DNA of 64,000 nucleotides from Todiramphus chloris collaris (taxonomy: Eukaryota; Chordata; Aves; Coraciiformes; Alcedinidae), in assembly GCA_025345505.1 (NCBI GenBank), contig JANVCC010000071.1, positions 1,153,832-1,217,831 on the forward strand, read 5' to 3'. Shown here piece after piece: positions 32,961 to 42,960 of the stretch. The position numbers and the translations under genes were made by a program. The stretch's first letter is position 1, and each line of letters begins with the position of its first letter. The notes under the pieces were generated by a model. The model saw nothing but the letters and a program-made list of their open reading frames with translations. It made no database searches and was not told where the DNA came from.

Positions 32961-33160
32961 CAGTCATCCTGCATGCTGCACAGGGGAAAAATTAATAAAG
33001 TACCTGCCATCCCCAGAAGCTATTTGTTAAAGCCAACAATAATGATGGGCAGAATGGAGTTCCTGCTTGTGACGAGTTCCTTCGCACTCCTGCGCTCCTC
33101 CTCCCTCTCCGAGGCGTCGCCGTTCCTGACCGTGCCGCGGTGGGAAAGGAGATATTGATC
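32960..33160. promoter_or_regulatory. Candidate regulatory block
   Basis: Contains AAAATTAATAAAGTACC, GCCAACAATAATGATGGGC, then a CpG-rich part with CTCTCCGAGGCGTCGCCGTT and GAGATATTGATCTGC. Its AT-rich start joined to a CpG-rich end is unusual for the local intron. Confidence 0.28.
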
Positions 33161-34690
33161 TGCAATCTGGGTCTGAGCTTTTCCAGTGTTGGAAAGAGGG
33201 CTCCGACCTCTCTGGGATCTCCTTGTGCTCTCAGAATTGAGTCCTTTTAGGTGTTTTGGGACCTCCCAGCGCTCTGGATTACCTGTGGAATCACTGGTCT
33301 GTGGTTATTGCTCGTTTCGTGGTGAGTCGGAACCTTTGGAGGCTTTTCAGGAGAAACTGCTCCTTGCGTGTGCCCCGTGCAAACTGCTACGTGTGGTGGT
33401 GGCTGTTGGAGGAAGGATGACCAGGAGCAGGCTCTGTTCCCCACTTTGCTGCAGACCATGGGAAGGCTGTTCTTCCAGTTCATTCCTGAACGTTCTCAGC
33501 TATGGAACGGGCACACACGGAGCTGTACTTCGTCAGGAGCCCAGGACTCAACTCACTGTGAATCCAAGAGGTTTTCACATGACGGCGATGAACTTGAGAA
33601 GACCAGGCTTTCCTTGGGCTGCTGCTGACTTCCTCAAAGCAGCACTCACTGTTACCTGGCTCCGTAGGGCTCTTGGCTGCTCTGTGTTTGCCCTTCAAAG
33701 GTTAATCAAAAAACCATTTGGCTTCTGACACTGAGAATAAAACACCCTGGGAACATCCAGCGTCCCTTGACCGCAGAGTTAATGGTGTAGGAAGGCTGAA
33801 GGAGCATCCTCACCTCCGGGTCTCATCGTTGCAGAGCAAACTCCCAGTGTCGTAGCTCTCCTCCCCAGCCGCTCTGTTCAGTGGCATCCAAAATACTCCT
33901 CCTGCAGCAGGGACCTCCCACAGCTTGTTGCAGTTTTGGGGGGGCTGCCATCCCGCTGCTGCCATCGAGTTTCCCCAAAACCTTCCTCTTGGACAACTGA
34001 TTTTGGGAACCTTTCATGCCAAAGGTGGGAACGGTGCAGGATCTCTGTCGAGATGGAGGGTTTGTCCAGCTGGTTGAGCACTGTGTGTGTCTTGCGTTGC
34101 CTCTGTGGAATATGAGCTATGGAAAGAGCAGGTTCAACGGCTGGAGCGTGTGAGCCAACCCTGAGTACACCGCTGTGGAGGCCAGAGGGAAAGCCAAGCA
34201 GGTGAGCACCCAAATCCTGCAGCTCGAGTGGACAGGTCTCCTGAGAGATGACTTGAGAAGAAAAAGCTTCCTCCCTGTTAGTTTGGGCAATGCCCCATCC
34301 TTCACCTTGTCCACGGGAGCCCTTTTGGCATCAGGGAGGCTGAAGGCAGCGTTTGCTGCTCCGTGTTTTGGGGTTTTTATGGTGATGAATATTCTCCTCC
34401 CCCACAAAATACCCCTCCTCGGGCTGCTTTCATGTTCAAAGCAAGAGGAATGCGGCTCCTGCTAATGAACCTTTGCTGGTTGCCCCAGCTCGTGGGTGGG
34501 TGTGAAGAGCAGATCTGGATTTAGCTCACTGCTGGCAAGGCTCTCGGAAGGAGGTGGGGGGGAAAGTCCCTTCGGAGTTTGCTGTTGCTGTGAGAGATGC
34601 AAGCTCCGCGGTTGGCGCTAACCGGGGCCCGTGGCCGCACGGTGCCACGGAGCGGCCCTGGAGCTGAGGGTGTGCTCCACGGCGCTGGGT
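33160..34690. other. Presumed intron, no exon seen
   Basis: Mixed composition without recognised exon, repeat or transposon. A 180-codon frame near 33186-33728 has no identifiable domain. Confidence 0.5.
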
Positions 34691-34810
34691 GACGTTCCCA
34701 GCCCACTTGCCAGATGGCTCACGGATCCCGTCGTGGCACCGATGAATATTTAAACCGAGAGTTGATCTGCATCCAGAGCACTTCAGTGGAGTGCGAGTTG
34801 TGATTTGAAG
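34690..34810. promoter_or_regulatory. Candidate regulatory block
   Basis: CpG-retaining block with CGATGAATATTTAAACCGAG near 34739 and ATTTGAAGC. Weak call from composition. Confidence 0.22.
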
Positions 34811-35314
34811 CTGCTGGTGTTGAGCTCCTGGGAGCCCGTGGATGGAAAGGACCCATAGTCAGCAGCATCTCACCGCAGTGAGGCAGCAGCTTCCCCTTTC
34901 CAGTGGGATTCGTTTTGGGGCTCCAGGTTCCCCTGGACCTGTCTCTGTGCATCCTGCACCCTCTTCACAAGCAGAGCAATATCTGGGCTTTTTAATCAAA
35001 AAACTTTAGTCTGCAGTGATGGCAAATGAACTAAAATCTTGCAGCTCTTGGAGGAAGGGACAGATGAACTTGTTCATGCTGGAAGCAAGCAATGAGTTGA
35101 ATCCCAAGCCCTGTCCTTACATTCCAGATGTCTGTTTTCATCGTGGGGTGGTGGGTCTGAGGCTGGACTATCCCACAAGACCCTCTCTTGGGGGCTGGGT
35201 TGTGTTGGGGCTCCAAGCTGCTCCCATCCCAGCACACGAGGACCTCACTATGGATGTTCTCGATAACGTTGTGTGGCAACGGCTACGAGCTGCTTGGGCC
35301 TTCTCTGGCACAGA
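34811..35314. other. Presumed intron, no exon seen
   Basis: Nothing recognised. One 103-codon frame has no protein signature. Confidence 0.5.
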
Positions 35315-35530
35315 AAGGACAAATTAAATCAACATGCCTGATTGCTTAAACATTTGTTTTTTAAATTAGCAGCAGCTTTTTTATATTAAACTATGTGGAT
35401 ATGCTGCTGGGGAACACTTTAGCAAGTTGTTTTTTTCTTCCTGGTGCTACTTTTCCAGAGTGATTCCTGATTTAAAAACCAAATGCAAAATGCAGGCCAA
35501 GTTTGAGGTTTAATCTTGTAAAAGATGTCG
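35315..35530. promoter_or_regulatory. Candidate AT-rich regulatory block
   Basis: AT-rich block with AATTAAATCAACATGCC, TTTTTTAAATTAGCAGCAGC, TATTAAACTATG and AACCAAATGCAAAATGCAGG (octamer-like ATGCAAAA). Non-repetitive. Confidence 0.3.
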
Positions 35531-36419
35531 GTGGGAAGAAACTGCACCTCTTGGAGCTGTGGGGCCCTGTTTGGATGCGTGACGAGACCCGCCTTGAAGG
35601 CAGCGGCGTTTGCAAACCCAGCCTTGCGAGCGCTGCAGAAGGGCGTCGATGAAAAAGGGCCTCGTGAACATCCAGGTCTTCTCAGAAAATGATTTAGCGG
35701 TCCATGAGTTGTCAAAACGTTGAAATCTCCTGCAAGGAGGTATTTGTGTGTGGGAACATCCTTGTCCGTGCGCTTTCAGGGACGTGGATCTGCAGCTCTT
35801 GTGCCATGGTCTCGGTGAGCTGGGCTCGAGGACCAGCAGGGCTTGGTGTCTTCCCCTCCGTGGCATGGTGGGTGACCCTGTGCCTCTGGTTTTGTTTTTA
35901 CTCTTTGGTCTCTGTCCTGTTTAGATGTCAGAGAGGCAGCCCAATGTGAGGGTTACAGGATAAATGGGGGCTTTAGCTGCTGCTCTAACAGTAACCAGGA
36001 CTGCTGAGCAGCATCTCGGGGAAGGCAAAATGCAGCCGGAGAGATGCTAATGCTTCAGATTGACCTTGCTGGAAGCACGGGGAGGGGGTTGCTGTTTCCA
36101 TAGGCTTGTTATCAGTTTCCTGAAATAGCATCTGCCTGAAAAATAACACCAATAAGGGAGCAAAGATCCCTGCGTGCGTACCTGTGGGAACGCCGTCCCC
36201 GCGGGGGCTTTCTGGGTGCGGTGGCATTGCAGACTAAACCCTGCTCCTGCAATTTGAGAGGAAAAGGAGAGTTCCCCCAACCCTATGCTTACTGTGTCAT
36301 CCTCCCAGGTTGTAGCAAAGCTGCTGAAAGCCAGCTTGGGGACCAGCCTGGCTCAGGGGAGCCCACAGGAGCACCCCAGGCTGGCGCTGGGTCCTTTTCC
36401 TTTGCATAGACCTTAGGCC
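35531..36419. other. Presumed intron, no exon seen
   Basis: Nothing recognised on either strand. Confidence 0.5.
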
Positions 36420-37260
36420 AAGTCCTTAATTTTTTTAATGAAAATTAATTTAGCTTCAGCTTGGCTGTGAGCATCTGTGCACAGCCGCAGGATCGGGGCC
36501 TCTCCGCAACCTGAGAGGGGAAGGGGATGGGGGTGGCAGATGCTGCTCCATAGCCCTGGCTCCGCACCCTTCCCAAAGGTGACCAGCAGTGGGTATTGCT
36601 GTTGTTGCTTTGTTTTTATGTATTAAAGGTCTAATAAATGGAATTAAATACTGTGAAACTTAAGGTAATTAAATGTGTAAGCAGACGGGGGGAAAAAAAT
36701 GGTAAAGCATCCTCTCCAGGAAACTAATAGGCTCCATGCCTCCTTATCCTAATGATTTTCATAATTTAGCTGAAGGCAGAGATAATGGATCTGATGAACC
36801 TTTCTGGAGCTAACTTTAGATCTAATGGGCTTCTTGCTGGGGAGCGGGCTGGGGGCAGGTGCAATCAATGCGCTTGAGGAGGGAGATAAGAGCAGGAGAA
36901 GCTGAAATCAACAGCTGAACGGGTTTTCCAGAGGCTTAAAAGTTGCTGCGTGTCCATGCTGAGTGCTTCCCTCCTTCCCACCTGGAATTAACCTCGGAAA
37001 TCATTGTCAGAGGCCACGTGCTTTCCTCCGGCTCGGCCGCACCGGCGCTGCCAGCGGGTTTTGCCTTTCTGCACAACCTCTGACCCTCCCCGGGCCGAGG
37101 GAGCCGCAAAGCTGGGATCATCTGCGTTAATCTGGTCTCATTGAGGCGGGATCAGTGAAACCACCTCGCAGATTCACTGTATTATGTAGCAGATTGAGGG
37201 ACTTAGCAAATTTAATAAATATCATTTCGATATTACTCGGCAGAAAAGAATAAAATAAAA
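36420..37260. promoter_or_regulatory. Candidate cluster of conserved-element-like DNA
   Basis: Three AT-rich parts: 36425-36460 (TTTAATGAAAATTAATTTAG), 36600-36690 (AATGGAATTAAATACTG, AAGGTAATTAAATGTG) and 36720-36870 (CCTAATGATTTTCATAATTT, GATCTAATGGGC, GTGCAATCAATGCGC), then 36980-37240 with GCGTTAATCTGG and TATTATGTAGCAG. TAAT/ATTA cores are frequent and CpGs are kept, as in developmental enhancers. Confidence 0.4.
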
Positions 37261-38580
37261 TCTGCTGAGCGGTTGGTTGATGTTGAAGTACCCTGAGAAG
37301 GAGGGTTGAGAGGGATGGGGTGTGTTTGGAGAGCTGGGGGGAAAGACTGAATGTTGATGCGGGGTAGGGGGAACAGGAGGAAAGGATGTCCCTTGGGGCT
37401 GTCCTGGGCCAAAAGCCAGGTCACAGGGGCACGTGCAAAAGCGAGTAGGGACAGCCTGGAAGGGCAGGGGAGGTGGATGTTTGCGAAGGGCTGGAGGTAG
37501 GACGCGCACCTTCGCCTCTTCTCTGGTGTAGCTGCGACTCTTCTGCTGCCTCCTCAGCTCTGTCGGCAGTTTGCACGACCCGGGTGCAGAGGGGGCACGA
37601 GGTGATGGAGGAGCAGAGCCTGGAGATGCTGGAGCTGACCCCAGACCCCAAGCAGCTTTGCCGTGTCAGTGCAGTGATGGTTGCCCACAGTGCAGAGCCA
37701 GACTGAGCACCCCCTCAGCACCTTGGGGCCAAACCAGCACCCCTGGGCACTGGGGGCAGTGTCACAAGTGGCTGTAAGGTGGCAAAGCTGGGGCTGTTTT
37801 TGCAGCTGGCTATCTGGAGTCAGCAGCTGCCACACTGCTTTACGCCTGCTTTGTGCTGGGGAGGTGGCACAGCCAGGGAGGCTTTGGGAGCTCCTGGGAC
37901 AGCTCCAGGTGTGGAGGTTTGGGGGTCCTGTGGTGCTCCTTGTAGTTCCCAGTGGAGTCTTTGAGCTCTGATGTCTGAAGCATCTTTGGGAGTGTTCCAG
38001 TGGAAAAAGCAGAGCAGCTCCAACAGGCCAAGGGCGTGAATGGGGAGACATGAGGTGGGTGCAGGCACCCAGGGTGCCCAAGTGTGACCCGGGGAGCTGG
38101 GCTGGGAGCAGATGCTGTGCCCACACTGTGTGCCACATCCTGCTTGCAGATGGGGTCTTCTGCCTGGCCGTGAGCAGAGCAGCAGAGCCAAGCCTGATCC
38201 TGTCGATAGGGCTTGAGGAGAACTCCAGGTAACAGGGGACAGCAAGAACAGGATTGCAATGGGAAACCCCAAACCATTTCTTCCAAGGCTGGTCGTGGTG
38301 AGCGAGCTTTTGGTTGTGCCAGGGTGTGGGGGTGGGCACTGCTGCCCGCTGTCTCTTGTGCCCCAGTCATCCTGCCTCCCGAAAGGCTCCGGCGCCTGCG
38401 CTGAGCACCCACAGCGGAAGGTGCAGCGCTTGCAGCCAACAGGCAGCTGAAGGGGCTGGGTTGTCTTTGTCCCTGGCAGGACCCCCTGCCTGCTGGAAAA
38501 ACACTTGGGTTAGGAGAAATGTGTGACCTCTTGCTAACCCCTTTCCCCTCTCGCTCTGCGAGATGTTAAAAAGAAGGGAG
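37261..38580. other. Presumed intron, no exon seen
   Basis: GC-rich, no repeat or exon recognised. A 261-codon minus-strand frame at 37554-38339 lacks any domain. Confidence 0.5.
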
Positions 38581-38586
38581 GGAAAG

Positions 38587-38617
38587 AAAAAAAAAAAAAA
38601 AAAAAGGAAAAAAAAAA
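38587..38617 (+). repeat. Poly-A tract (A19, GG, A10)
   Basis: A low-complexity A run interrupted by GG. No target duplication or retrocopy upstream was recognised. Confidence 0.9.
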
Positions 38618-38629
38618 CCCCCACGCTGC

Positions 38630-38850
38630 GGCCAAGCCAAGGAGGGCGAGAGCCGGGGACCGTATCATTAAAATGCTAAAAATGAGCGTGCTGAAAACAG
38701 ACACAATTGGGTATTTAAAGCTCTGAATGAAAAGAGTGTGTGTTAGCCGGCTTGCGGAGAGCTGGTCTCCCAGAGCCCCTGGAAAATATGTGGTCAAGCC
38801 CGCACCATTAACTTTTTGTTTCTGGTTTGTAAAGTAGCTGTGAAATCCCG
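38630..38850. promoter_or_regulatory. Candidate regulatory block
   Basis: Contains CGTATCATTAAAATGC, GACACAATTGGGTATTTAAA, GTGTGTTAGCCGGCTTGCGG and GCACCATTAACTTTTTG with retained CpGs, in non-repetitive DNA. Confidence 0.33.
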
Positions 38851-39044
38851 GGGTGGGGGGGACGTGACACGGACCCCGTATCCCCGCCAGGCTGGGGAAG
38901 ACCCCCGTGCCCTGCCGAGGGGCGGCTTTGCCAGTCTCTTGATGGATGTTGGGTAGCGGCTTGTGCACCCCTGAGCCTTGTGCTGTCCCGCGGTGGCTCT
39001 TTAGCCCCAAAGGAGTTCCTTGGCCTTGATAAGCCTGGGCTAGT

Positions 39045-39131
39045 TGGGAGGCATCCCTGCCCGTGGTGGTGAGGTTGGATTACATGATCTCGAGGGTCCC
39101 TTCCACCCTAAATCGTTCTGTGATTCTGTGA
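39045..39131 (+). mobile_element. CR1 LINE 3' tail, + strand
   Basis: About 87 bp matching the end of CR1: GTGAGGTTGGATTACATGAT, CTCGAGGGTCCCTTCCACCC, then terminal TTCTGTGATTCTGTG octamers. The intact octamer end marks the insertion's 3' boundary. Confidence 0.92.
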
Positions 39132-39134
39132 AAA

Positions 39135-40348
39135 TGAGATGCTCAGTACCATGGCTCCCTGGGGACCCCTCCGAGGGGTCTGCAGGCTGAGTGGGGTTTG
39201 CTGGTCCCTCTCACACCGAAGTGTGGGGCGTGTGGATGGGTGGGCAAAGCAGGGAGGTATCACCCAGAGCGGGAGCTGCCTCTGCCCTACCCCAACCCGG
39301 CCACAGACTGACTCTTAGAAGTCACTTCTGGGCTGTTGCATCATTTCTTTGCAGTTTCTCAAAACCTGGGCAGCTCGGGCTGCTGGAGGCTGCCAGCTCA
39401 GATGCCCGCAGCTGTGGCAGGAGATGTGAAACCATCATTTATGGTGCCTCCGTTACGTGGAAGTGTGACAGCCAGAGCCTGGGTTTGCCACATCCCAGCT
39501 CCCTGGGAGGAGGTTGTGCCCGGGGTTTAGTTGCAGATTGCCGCTGGCCGCAGCGTGCCAGCTGGGAGGGCGAGGGTGTGCGCGGGGTGATTTCTGGGTG
39601 CCTACGTGGGTTTCCCTCGTGGGCATGTGGAGAGGGATCCGCGTGGGTGCAAAATGCCCCTAAAATGTCTCCTAGGGCGAGTATTAACTGCCAGGCTGGG
39701 CTTAGCTCCAGCAGGCAGGAACAGATGAATCAGACACTTAATGGCAAAATCAAAGCTCTCAAAGTATTAAAAACAACCGAGCCCAAGCGGGCTCCTCTCT
39801 GCCATCCAGGGAGCCCCAGCAAGAGGGAACGAGAAGAGATTTTAAACCAAACTGGGATTTTTTGGGGGGCCTCTCCCCTTGCCCTATCTCTTGGCTGCCA
39901 GCCTCTCCGAAGGGGAAGTTTTACCCCGCCTCCTGCGGTCTCGGATGTCAGGTTGGCAAGAAAAATCCCATCTGTTTTCAATCTGGATCCTCACTTCCAT
40001 CCACCCAGCCCTTTCTCCTCCCCGCGCTCCCCCGCTCCCAGCCCCCTGAGCTGGCGTGCGCGCCAGGCGGCCCTGGGTAACGAGTTTTGAGTTTTTTCTC
40101 CCCCCCCCCCCCCTCTTTTATTTAAGTATTTTTCAATTTTTTTTTTCCCCTTCTAAAAATGTAAGTGGCCTCCTTTGCCCCCCACGTCCCCCCCTTCTCC
40201 CAGGCACATGCTCCAGCACAGCCCTCTCCGCGCTGGCGCCTGCCAAGAGCCTCTGCGCTCAGCCGCGCTACGGTCGCTGGCTCGGAGAATTCCCAAATGA
40301 CCAGGGATTTTCAACCCCCAGCTTTCAAAAAAGAAAAAAAAAAAAAGG
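39135..40348. other. Presumed intron up to the gap
   Basis: No recognised exon. The part at about 39660-39790 (GCGAGTATTAACTGCC, GACACTTAATGGC, AAAGTATTAAAAACAACCGA) is a weak regulatory candidate. A C-rich run near 40100-40113 and an A-rich tract (40331-40346) precede the gap. A 299-codon frame at 39191-40090 is not supported as coding. Confidence 0.45.
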
Positions 40349-40448
40349 NNNNNNNNNNNNNNNNNNNNNNNNNNNNNNNNNNNNNNNNNNNNNNNNNNNN
40401 NNNNNNNNNNNNNNNNNNNNNNNNNNNNNNNNNNNNNNNNNNNNNNNN
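40349..40448. other. Assembly gap, 100 N
   Basis: Exactly 100 N, the customary size for a gap of unknown length, entered from an A-rich tract. Real sequence is missing here. Confidence 0.99.
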
Positions 40449-40539
40449 CGGCAAAATCGAGATGGGAGGGGAGGGAAGGAATTTTGTTGTGGTGGTTTTT
40501 TTTTTTTTGTTCCTTTGGGGGTTTTGTTTGGTTCCAACT

Positions 40540-40830
40540 TCTTGGTAATATTTGGAAAAGAGCAAGAACAGAGTGTTTTGTTCCTGCCCAGAGATAACAG
40601 AGCTGCTCTGAAATCCTATATAGAGTCAACGAAAAGACATGTACGGAGCAGTTGTGATATCCAATCTCTCTCTGAAGAGACGCTTGGGTTGCACACCCCC
40701 TCGCCGTCCTCTCTCGCTGCATTTATGTCTTATTTAAACTGTAAAGTCCTCAGGCTAGAAATTACCTTCTCTCTTTACAGATGGCTGCAAGAGCTTTGCA
40801 AGTCTGTGGAGCTCCATGAAAAATAAATGA
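40540..40830 (+). other. Regulatory-like block with possible splice acceptor and poly-A signal
   Basis: The tract TTCTCTCTTTACAG ends at 40780 and is a good splice acceptor. It is followed within 47 bp by AATAAA (40822-40827). One frame after the AG reads W-L-Q-E-L-C-K-S-V-E-L-H-E-K and stops at once. It could be a short terminal exon or chance. Upstream (40545-40760) is AT-balanced and CpG-retaining, as in a conserved block. Confidence 0.22.
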
Positions 40831-41259
40831 AGAAGGTTGTGGCTTTTTGTTGTGGGGTTTTCTATCTGTTTTTTTGGTTGTTGCTTTCTGGTTTTCCAGC
40901 GTTGGGAGGTTTATCTGATGGTAAAGGACCCAGTCTGTGGTGCTGGGTTGGTATTACCAAAAAACTCTGCAGGCAGGGGTCATCCCAGCTGCACCCCTGC
41001 CCCTTGGTTTGCACTCTGGCTGCGGTTTGGGGGGCTCAGGAGCAGCACTGGTTGCTGCTCGGGGGGGACGCGCTGAGGGAAGAGCCCGAGTGCTGCCAGC
41101 TGGAGGGATGGGGGGGTTGTGTGTTTGTGTGTCCCCGCTGCCCTGCCTCAGTTTCCCCTGCGGAGAAGTGCTGCCAGCGAGCGGCTGCTCTGGGGGGGTT
41201 CATGCTGGGGTGTCTGGAGCGTGCTGGGGGAGCTTTTGCTTTTTATTCTGGGGAGGCCT
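40831..41259. other. T/G-rich non-coding stretch
   Basis: Poly-T/G-rich DNA grading into the second CpG island. No exon recognised. Confidence 0.5.
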
Positions 41260-42080
41260 GTGTGAGGTGTGGGCACCGGGCCGGGCCTGGGGGGAACCCA
41301 AAGAGCCAGGCAGGTCTCGGAGGGCAGGCTCGGGGAGATGCCAGGGCCAGGCGGGGGGCACCCCGAGGCCAGGCCAGGGGCACCCCAAAGGCTCAGCTTC
41401 ACGGCCCCAGGCGGGCCAAGCCCTGCTCGGCCTGTGCGGGGCCGGGCGCCCGGAGGGGCTCAGGCGGGGCCTGGCGGACCGCGGCTCCCCCCCGCCCCGG
41501 GCCTCCCGCCCCCCCCGGGCCGCGCTGCCTCCTCAGCCTCCCCCGGCTCGGGCTGGGCCCCGAGCCCCGGCCCCGCCCCGGCTCCGCCTCCCTCCGCCCG
41601 GGCCGCGGCGGGCTCCTCGGCGGGGTCTCGGCGCCCGTGGGCCCGTAGGCGCCGGGGGCCGCCGTGCCGAGGGCGGCTCGGCTGGGACGGGCGGTCCCCT
41701 CCCGGTAAGTGCCCGGCCCTGCCCCGCCCCGGGGCTTCTCCGAGCTCCGCAGCCCCCGGCGGTACCGCAGCGAGACTCGGGACACCCTCGGTTCGATTTA
41801 AACCTTTTATTTTCGTAGCCGTTTTTTTAAGAAGGGGGGAAGCGCCTCCCCGCGCTCCCGCCGCTGGCACCCGGGGAGCATCCGGAGGCTCCCGGGAGCA
41901 GCGAGGGAGGGCCCGGGGCCGCGGGGGTCGGGGCTGGGGGGGGAGGCGAGGGGGCCCCGCCTGCCAACGCCGCGTAGCCCCGCGTAGCTCCGCGTAGCTG
42001 ATGGAGAAGCGTTACCGTGCCCGTTCCCTGCGAGAACCGGAGCGCTGCTCGGGTGGAGGGGGGGGGGGGCGCGGGGGGGG
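41260..42080 (+). promoter_or_regulatory. Second CpG island with splice donor; possible alternative promoter
   Basis: About 800 bp of very high GC and CpG density. A consensus donor CCCG|GTAAGT lies at 41705, so a first exon ending at 41704 on the + strand is possible. A triple GCGTAGC word (about 41975-41998) follows. No coding start could be tied to the donor, so a non-coding first exon is the likeliest reading. It could serve the same gene as the 14.5-kb promoter or a separate transcript. Confidence 0.5.
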
Positions 42081-42299
42081 CTGGGGCGGTGTTTGGAAGA
42101 TGGGAAGGAAACACCCCCCCCCCGTTCTCCTTTCCCCCTTTCCCCCCCTTTTTTTCTCCAGACAGGGGCTCACGGGAGCGTTTTGCTGCAAAAGGAGACA
42201 AAGTGTGAAAGCTGCATCCAGCCCCCCCGCCGGTTAGTGCTGGGCGGTACAAAGGGCCGGCTCTCAGCTCACCCTTTTTTCCCCAAATTACCTCTCTTA

Positions 42300-42960
42300 C
42301 TACATGTTGTTTTTTAATATTTTTTTTTTTCTCATACTGGAAATGCCTTTTATTTTTTAATGAATAAAAAGGCAGCTCGGAGCCGTCGCCTGCACGATGC
42401 TCTCAAAGCTCCAGGCAGGGCACGGGCTTTGAGCATTTGAGTAACGTACAAAATTTATTCACTGTAAACATTGCACAACTTCTGCACTCGGTTCCCAGGA
42501 TTAAAATGTAACTTGCTTTATCGGGTTTCTGTGGCTTGCTTGCGAGCCGTTACACTACCGCTCAAGCTCAAGATGCACACTTGTCTAAAATCTGTAATTT
42601 CAGAAGCATAAGAAGGGGAAAAAAAAATGCTCGTTCCGTTAGTGTGTAGCTGGAGCTTACTGAGAAATGGCTTTTTTTTTTTATCCCTTTAAGATTTTTT
42701 TTTTCCCCTCGCTCTGGTAAAGGCAAAATACTTTTATGTTGCAGGTAACTTTTATGTCGAGGTTCTAACTTTGAATTCACAGCAGTTGGTCTGACTCGAG
42801 GCAGTTAAGGGAACACTTGAAATTAAATTTAAATTTACATTGTTCGTTGGCGGAGGACTCTCCTGCAGTTAAGGGAAAAGATGTACAGGCGAAACTGATG
42901 GTGGCTGTGTATGAAAGGCAGTCTCTAACATTAACGTTATGGGTCCTCCCTTTAGAAGAA
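42300..42960. promoter_or_regulatory. Long AT-rich non-repetitive block after the CpG island
   Basis: About 660 bp rich in A/T but keeping CpGs: AATGAATAAAAAGGCAGC, AACGTACAAAATTTATTCAC, TTTATCGGGTTTCTG, GCGAGCCGTTACACTACCGC, CTTTTATGTCGAGG, AACATTAACGTTATGGG near 42927. There are AATAAA words in both orientations (one at 42363 on the + strand). It could be a conserved regulatory block or an untranslated exon. Confidence 0.35.

Noticed and set aside
39191..40090. 299-codon + frame
   Set aside because: Low-complexity composition and no domain; it crosses an AT-rich block that looks regulatory.
41786..41800. GGTTCGATTT resembling a tRNA B box
   Set aside because: No A box at the right distance and no cloverleaf could be drawn.
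40935..41997. Long + frames across the second CpG island (up to 293 codons)
   Set aside because: G/A/P/R-rich translations produced by CpG-island composition; no conserved motif and they read through a strong splice donor.
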